This document shows positions 46,239 through 50,372 of a stretch of 50,372 bases of DNA, piece after piece. A program made the translations under genes and the position numbers. Position 1 is the first letter of the stretch; each line of letters starts with the position of its first letter. The notes beneath the pieces are model-generated. The model had not been told where the DNA came from. It worked only from the letters and a program-made list of their open reading frames with translations, and searched no databases. Source of the stretch: Paucilactobacillus wasatchensis (GTDB lineage Bacteria > Bacillota > Bacilli > Lactobacillales > Lactobacillaceae); contig NZ_AWTT01000007.1 in NCBI RefSeq assembly GCF_000876205.1, forward strand, positions 1-50,372, read 5' to 3'.

Positions 46239-46910
46239 ATGGTAGCAGTGTTAACAATGAGTGGGATTAGCAAACAGTTTGCAGTTGGTGGGCAAATAGT
46301 TCACGCACTAACCAATGTCAATTTTGAAATTAACGCTGGTGAGTTTATTTCCGTTCTGGGTCCATCAGGCTCTGGTAAAAGTACATTTTTAACCCTTGCA
46401 GGTTGCTTGCAACAGCCCACCACTGGCATAATCAATTTTAGTGGAAAACAATTAAATGATTTAACCAAGCAACAAAAAACTAAATTTAGATTTGATGAAT
46501 TAGGCTTTATCTTACAGAATTCAAATTTAATTTCATTTTTAACAGTCATCGATCATTTTAAATTGATTGATCAACTATCCCACCGTAAATTTAATCGATT
46601 CAAGGCTACAAAATTATTACAGGATTTAGGTGTCACCCAGTTCACGGCGTACCCTAATCAATTATCTGGTGGACAACGGCAACGAGTGGCAATTGCCAAA
46701 GCGTTATATAATAATCCGCGTTTAATTTTAGCGGATGAACCCACTGCAAGTTTAGACACCAAGCGTTCGTTTCAAGTGGTTGATCTATTGGTCGATTTAG
46801 CTCATGCACAAAATAAAGCGGCGGTGATGGTGACCCATGATGAACGATTAATCGGTAAAAGTGATCGAGTTTACCAAATTGAAGATGGCCGGATGCAGCA
46901 AATTAACTGA
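46239..46910 (+). CDS. ABC transporter ATP-binding protein (HrtA-type)
   Basis: ATPase partner of the preceding permease. Walker A GPSGSGKS (41-48), the Q-loop region [13 protein letters not shown], signature LSGGQRQRV (142-150), Walker [11 protein letters not shown] (162-171) and the H-loop VTHDERL are all present in 223 residues. It starts at ATG 46239, with GGAGGAATT upstream and 16 bp after the permease stop. MacB/LolD-like exporter ATPase; possible haem or peptide efflux. Confidence 0.87.
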   Translation: MVAVLTMSGISKQFAVGGQIVHALTNVNFEINAGEFISVLGPSGSGKSTFLTLAGCLQQPTTGIINFSGKQLNDLTKQQKTKFRFDELGFILQNSNLISFLTVIDHFKLIDQLSHRKFNRFKATKLLQDLGVTQFTAYPNQLSGGQRQRVAIAKALYNNPRLILADEPTASLDTKRSFQVVDLLVDLAHAQNKAAVMVTHDERLIGKSDRVYQIEDGRMQQIN

Positions 46911-46947
46911 TATTTTGAGTAAGATTGAATAAAAATTACAATAGGGG

Positions 46948-46977
46948 TTTACATTGTGGTCGTTTTTATGGTATAAA
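46948..46977 (+). promoter_or_regulatory. tRNA-Asn promoter
   Basis: TTTACA (46948-46953) and TATAAA (46972-46977) with an 18-bp spacer, 24 bp before the tRNA. Confidence 0.55.
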
Positions 46978-47000
46978 TATTATTGTTGATTTTTACTAAT

Positions 47001-47072
47001 TGCCCCGTAGTTCAGTGGTAGAATAGTTGACTGTTAATCAAAGGGTCGTAGGTTCGAATCCTACCGGGGCAG
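47001..47072 (+). tRNA. tRNA-Asn (anticodon GTT)
   Basis: A 72-nt cloverleaf: acceptor TGCCCCG/CGGGGCA with discriminator G, T arm GTAGG-TTCGAAT-CCTAC, anticodon loop CTGTTAA giving GTT. The outermost anticodon-stem pair appears to be G-A, a mild irregularity. CCA is not encoded. Confidence 0.93.
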
Positions 47073-47078
47073 TAGTTA

Positions 47079-47111
47079 AGCACTCCTAGCAGCTGAGGAG
47101 TGCTTTTTTTA
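47079..47111. terminator. terminator after tRNA-Asn
   Basis: AGCACTCCT pairs with AGGAGTGCT (9 bp), followed by seven T. It also faces the end of the convergent TMEM175-like gene. Confidence 0.85.
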
Positions 47112-47116
47112 TGCAA

Positions 47117-47716
47117 TCAAATTTGTTTGCTCAAATGCACGTAAGCAAATGTGTGGAAAATAATTCCTGCGCACAGCAAAAAGGCACCAGCAATCAATGA
47201 AAATGGTGTGACAACAATTGCTAATGCATAAATTGCGACACTGCGAAGTGGATCTGATTTGACAGAACTATTAAATGTAGTTGAACTATTGTTTAAGTTG
47301 GGATGAGCCATTACGTACCAGTAAAGTAGTGCAAATGAAGCTGAAATCAGCAAAGCAACAATATCATAAATGATAAAAGCAGTTTTCATATCGGTCGTAT
47401 TGCCTGAAGCAATTGAAGTGGCAACTAGGTTAGTTGGGTAATCTACGAGTGTGATCGTAAATAGAACGGTTAGATTAATTAGATTCAAGTTTCGGTCAAT
47501 GGTTTCAAGTTGCGAGAAAAAGTCATGATGAAAAAGCCATAAGGTTCCCACGTAGAGAAATGAAACAATATAGGCCACTAAAATGGGCCACTGTAAAATA
47601 ACCGCATTAATTAGATGACCGCGGGAAAAGTTAGGAATATGGAATTCCAAGACAAGGATAGTAATTAAGATGGCTAATACACCATCACTAAATGCTTGGA
47701 GACGATCGGGCTTCAT
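47117..47716 (-). CDS. TMEM175 / DUF1211-like potassium channel family protein
   Basis: Membrane protein of 199 residues with about six hydrophobic segments and the family hallmark AFSDGVLAI at the start of helix 1 (8-16). Bacterial TMEM175 proteins form K+-permeable tetramers. ATG 47716 follows AAGGAAGTG. It is convergent with tRNA-Asn and divergent from the acyltransferase. A link with c-di-AMP-controlled potassium balance is possible but is only inferred. Confidence 0.86.
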   Translation of the reverse strand: MKPDRLQAFSDGVLAILITILVLEFHIPNFSRGHLINAVILQWPILVAYIVSFLYVGTLWLFHHDFFSQLETIDRNLNLINLTVLFTITLVDYPTNLVATSIASGNTTDMKTAFIIYDIVALLISASFALLYWYVMAHPNLNNSSTTFNSSVKSDPLRSVAIYALAIVVTPFSLIAGAFLLCAGIIFHTFAYVHLSKQI

Positions 47717-47820
47717 TAAAACACTTCCTTTATTAAGCTTATAGTGAGCTGTAATTTCATTTTAGCGCTAAAATTGGCGGAAATGTGAAATATTTATGTC
47801 TTTTTTAACACTGTGATAGT

Positions 47821-47837
47821 GACAGATGTCGTATAAT
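47821..47837 (+). promoter_or_regulatory. oatA-like gene -10 box with adjacent dyad
   Basis: TATAAT (47832-47837) follows GACAGATGTC (47821-47830), an inverted repeat GACA/TGTC. No good -35 is seen (TTAACA is 21 bp away), so an activator or operator here is possible. Confidence 0.35.
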
Positions 47838-47883
47838 TGGGTTTGTTGAATTTGGACAGGTAAAATATTTAGGAGGAACTGGC

Positions 47884-49767
47884 ATGCAGCCGGAATTTGA
47901 ACAAAATCAAATACGTCTTAAGCGCCCTCGTCGACGGTATATTACCGGGTTTAATGGACTGAGAACTCTAGCGGTGATTGGGGTGATTGTTTACCATCTA
48001 TTACCAGCTACTCTGCAAGGTGGCTATTTAGGGGTACCGATTTTTCTATTAATTACGGGCTACTTGATTACCAATCAATTAGTTAACGAGTGGAATCAAA
48101 ACGGGCGAATCCACTTGGGTCGTTTTTATTGGAAACGGGTTACTAGACTGTATCCCGTGCTAATCACAATGTTAATCAGCACAACTGCTTATATCACTTT
48201 ATTTGAACGCAATCTTTTACGTGATATTCGTGGCACAATTTGGACTAATTTACTATACGTATACAACTGGTGGGAAATTAATCACGGTCAATCTTATTTT
48301 GATCGCTTTGCCGGCGAATCTCCATTTACGCATTTGTGGACCCTGGGAATTGAAGGTCAATTTTATTTACTGTGGCCATTAATATTAATTGGTTTGTTCC
48401 TACTATTACGCCGGCATTCATTCATTGGTTGGTTCACATTAGGATTGGCTATTTTGTCGGCGGTGTTAATGGCAATGTTATATAATCCTGCTAACATTAA
48501 CCGAGTATATTATGGTAGCGACACGCGTGGATTTGCGATTTTGCTTGGAGCTTGGTTAGCAATTATTTGGCCCATGAATAATTTGAACGAAAATATTACT
48601 CGCTTTGCAACGTTTTTTTTGGATGTAATTGGTTCAGTAAGTTCAATTATTTTAATTTATGGTTATTTCACGTTATCTGGTCAAAGTGATTTCACCTACC
48701 GAGGTGGAATGTTTTTCTTCACTTTGATGGGGATGCTATTGGTGGCCACAATTGCTCATCCGGGTAGTCACATGAACCGAATTTATAGTAATCCGATTTT
48801 TAAATGGATTGGTGATCGGTCATATGGCATTTATGTTTACCAGTACCCTGTCTTGGTATTTTATGAATTAAGAGTGAAAAACATGGCTAATCATCCTGTT
48901 TGGCATGCAGTGGTCGAACTAGCAATTATACTAGTAATTAGTGAATTGTCATACCGCTTTATTGAAACACCGTTACGATTTTATGATTGGAAAAAAATTG
49001 GTGCTACTATTCAAAATTGGTTTAAGCCACAACGAGCTTGGCAGCACTGGATCGTTATCATACCGGTGATTGCGGTGACGATGGTTGCAGCTGTGGGACT
49101 GGTCCAACAGCCAACCAAGGCGGCCCCCAATAAGCTGCAGGCTAAATTAGCCAAGCAAGCTAAGGAAACAAAGGCACATAATGAGGCAATTAAAAAAGGA
49201 AAAGTGTCCAACAGCACAAAACCAGCCACAGAGACGAAAGATTCGATTGAAGCCAAGTACTCATTAACTAAGGCTCAGGTAGCAAAAGCAAGTCAATTAA
49301 AAGTAACAGCAATTGGCGATTCTGTGATGGCAGATGGCTCGTCCGCAATACAAACAGTATTACCAAACGCCTATGTATCAGCGCAAGTTGGCCGGCAGGT
49401 GTGGCAAACACCGGATATTATCCACGGATTGGCTGCAAAAGGGCAGCTAGCATCCAATGTTGTGCTCAATTTAGGTACTAATGGGGCGTTGAATACACAA
49501 TCAGTGAAAAATGTGCTAGATGCGATTGGACCAGGTCATCAGATTTATTGGATTACTGCACATGTGCCATCTAAAAATTGGCAAAATTCGGTTAATAAAA
49601 TGATCCATAAAACGGCTCGCGAGCATCAAAATGTGCATGTCATTGATTGGTATCAATATAGCCTCGGTCATCCAGATTGGTTTTCGGCAGACAATGTCCA
49701 TCCAAGTGACAAGGGAAACATTTATTTTGCCCACCTCATTGTTACTGAAATTTTGAAAACAAAATAG
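47884..49767 (+). CDS. oatA: OatA-like acyltransferase with SGNH domain
   Basis: Two-part membrane enzyme. The first roughly 390 residues form an acyltransferase-3 domain with ten or so helices and the motif VIVYHLLPATLQGGYLGV. After a charged linker (about 415-460) comes an extracytoplasmic SGNH esterase-like domain with GDSVM (Ser480), NLGTNGAL and DNVHPS (Asp603, His606). This layout matches OatA, which O-acetylates peptidoglycan muramic acid and gives lysozyme resistance; teichoic-acid acylation is an alternative. It has 627 residues. AGGAGGAACTGGC precedes ATG 47884. Monocistronic. Confidence 0.87.
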   Translation: MQPEFEQNQIRLKRPRRRYITGFNGLRTLAVIGVIVYHLLPATLQGGYLGVPIFLLITGYLITNQLVNEWNQNGRIHLGRFYWKRVTRLYPVLITMLISTTAYITLFERNLLRDIRGTIWTNLLYVYNWWEINHGQSYFDRFAGESPFTHLWTLGIEGQFYLLWPLILIGLFLLLRRHSFIGWFTLGLAILSAVLMAMLYNPANINRVYYGSDTRGFAILLGAWLAIIWPMNNLNENITRFATFFLDVIGSVSSIILIYGYFTLSGQSDFTYRGGMFFFTLMGMLLVATIAHPGSHMNRIYSNPIFKWIGDRSYGIYVYQYPVLVFYELRVKNMANHPVWHAVVELAIILVISELSYRFIETPLRFYDWKKIGATIQNWFKPQRAWQHWIVIIPVIAVTMVAAVGLVQQPTKAAPNKLQAKLAKQAKETKAHNEAIKKGKVSNSTKPATETKDSIEAKYSLTKAQVAKASQLKVTAIGDSVMADGSSAIQTVLPNAYVSAQVGRQVWQTPDIIHGLAAKGQLASNVVLNLGTNGALNTQSVKNVLDAIGPGHQIYWITAHVPSKNWQNSVNKMIHKTAREHQNVHVIDWYQYSLGHPDWFSADNVHPSDKGNIYFAHLIVTEILKTK

Positions 49768-49865
49768 ACTTTTTAGTACTACGAAAAGCAATGCAATTGT
49801 GGTATTGTTACTGTGTGGTTAGCAAGTGGACAATAGTTACCACGGATTATTCAGGAGGTTTAAAA

Positions 49866-50333
49866 ATGGGAAAACGAGAAATTGATTTTGATGTCCAACC
49901 GATGACATTTAAAAAAATATTGGTTGCGGTTGATGAAGATGATTCTAGTTCTTCACGTAAGGCCTTTAACTATGCGGTTACGTTGGCCAATTCATATCAC
50001 GTACCAATGGGTGTGGTGACAGTTTTGGAAACAAGCGATTTAAGCATTTACGATAGTTTACAACCAAATGTGTTGGAACAACGTCGTGAGGCAATGTCTA
50101 AATCAATTGATGTATATGTTGAAAAAGCCAAGAATTTTGGTGTTAATAGCGTCAAAGGATTTATTGCTGAGGGTAAACCGGGTAAGGTAATTGTGCAGAA
50201 TACAATTCCTGATTTTGAACCGGATTTATTAGTTTGCGGTTCTGAGACAAAAGAAAAAAATAGTATTTTTATTGGCTCACAGGCTAGTTATATGGCACAA
50301 AACGCGCCTTGCTCTGTTATTGTGGTCCGATAA
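49866..50333 (+). CDS. universal stress protein (UspA family)
   Basis: Small cytosolic alpha/beta protein of 155 residues. The first strand FKKILVAVDEDDSS, the helix RKAFNYAVTLANSY and the C-terminal nucleotide-loop region LLVCGSETKEKNSIFIGS followed by NAPCSVIVVR are typical. The loop glycine spacing is not a perfect G-2x-G-9x-G(S/T), so ATP binding is uncertain. ATG 49866 follows AGGAGGT by 6 bp; in-frame codons upstream have no site. The leader holds a dyad GTGGTA/TACCAC (49799-49843). The gene ends 39 bp before the window edge. Confidence 0.9.
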   Translation: MGKREIDFDVQPMTFKKILVAVDEDDSSSSRKAFNYAVTLANSYHVPMGVVTVLETSDLSIYDSLQPNVLEQRREAMSKSIDVYVEKAKNFGVNSVKGFIAEGKPGKVIVQNTIPDFEPDLLVCGSETKEKNSIFIGSQASYMAQNAPCSVIVVR

Positions 50334-50372
50334 TGTATTAGCTCAAAAAACAGTTCACCGGTAACTTTGCGT

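Noticed and set aside
47001-47072. tRNA-Asn as an integration site for a mobile element.
   Set aside because: No repeated 3' end of the tRNA and no integrase is present nearby.

Overview
This window reads as chromosomal housekeeping DNA of a low-GC Gram-positive of the family Lactobacillaceae. The evidence is AT-rich composition, AGGAGG ribosome binding sites, frequent TTG starts, and a gene order (pgcA, uvrBA, luxS, argGH, rapZ-yvcK-whiA, clpP, glycolytic genes, secG-rnr-smpB, ung-pta-tsaE, cdaA-cdaR-glmM, glmS) that I associate with lactobacilli such as Lactiplantibacillus and its relatives. No species can be named from this alone. There is no prophage, transposase, CRISPR array or rRNA operon.

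Layout. 1-7.2 kb: phosphoglucomutase, then the SOS repair genes uvrB and uvrA; a promoter with a LexA box lies far upstream of uvrB. 7.2-10.8 kb: two tandem copies of a 112-bp palindromic repeat, luxS, and argG-argH behind ArgR-type boxes. 10.8-14.5 kb: rapZ-yvcK-whiA, convergent with clpP, which has both a CtsR box and a CIRCE-like repeat. 14.5-21.5 kb: two tiny genes, an L-2-hydroxyisocaproate dehydrogenase-like gene, tRNA-Arg, then gap, pgk, tpiA and eno. No cggR regulator precedes gap. 21.5-35.3 kb: ClC antiporter with an RCK_C-like tail, secG, esterase, rnr, smpB, ung, pta, tsaE, an acetyltransferase, an SOS-type DnaQ-like exonuclease, exoA, murB and a cation/proton antiporter. 35.3-42.2 kb: DUF1361 protein, the c-di-AMP genes cdaA-cdaR with glmM, glmS and a DUF915 lipoprotein. 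42.2-50.4 kb: a gluconate permease gene split by an in-frame stop, nagB, a probable CcpA-controlled small RNA, a hypothetical gene, an ABC exporter pair, tRNA-Asn, a TMEM175-like channel, an OatA-like acyltransferase and a universal stress protein.

How the parts connect. The amino-sugar genes glmM, glmS and nagB make and break glucosamine-6-phosphate; glmS and nagB share an 11-base motif beside their promoters that fits a common NagR-type operator. Carbon control is visible as two cre-like sites, one upstream of gap and one on the promoter of a stand-alone ~80-nt transcript between nagB and the next gene. The pyrimidine-rich linker of that transcript is complementary over 16 bp (one bulge) to the gntP ribosome-binding region. 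SOS control appears on uvrB and on the DnaQ-like exonuclease.

The most novel candidates are the small RNA with its possible gntP target, and the family of hairpin repeats, one of which supplies the -35 box of luxS. All promoter, operator and RNA calls come from reading the sequence by eye.
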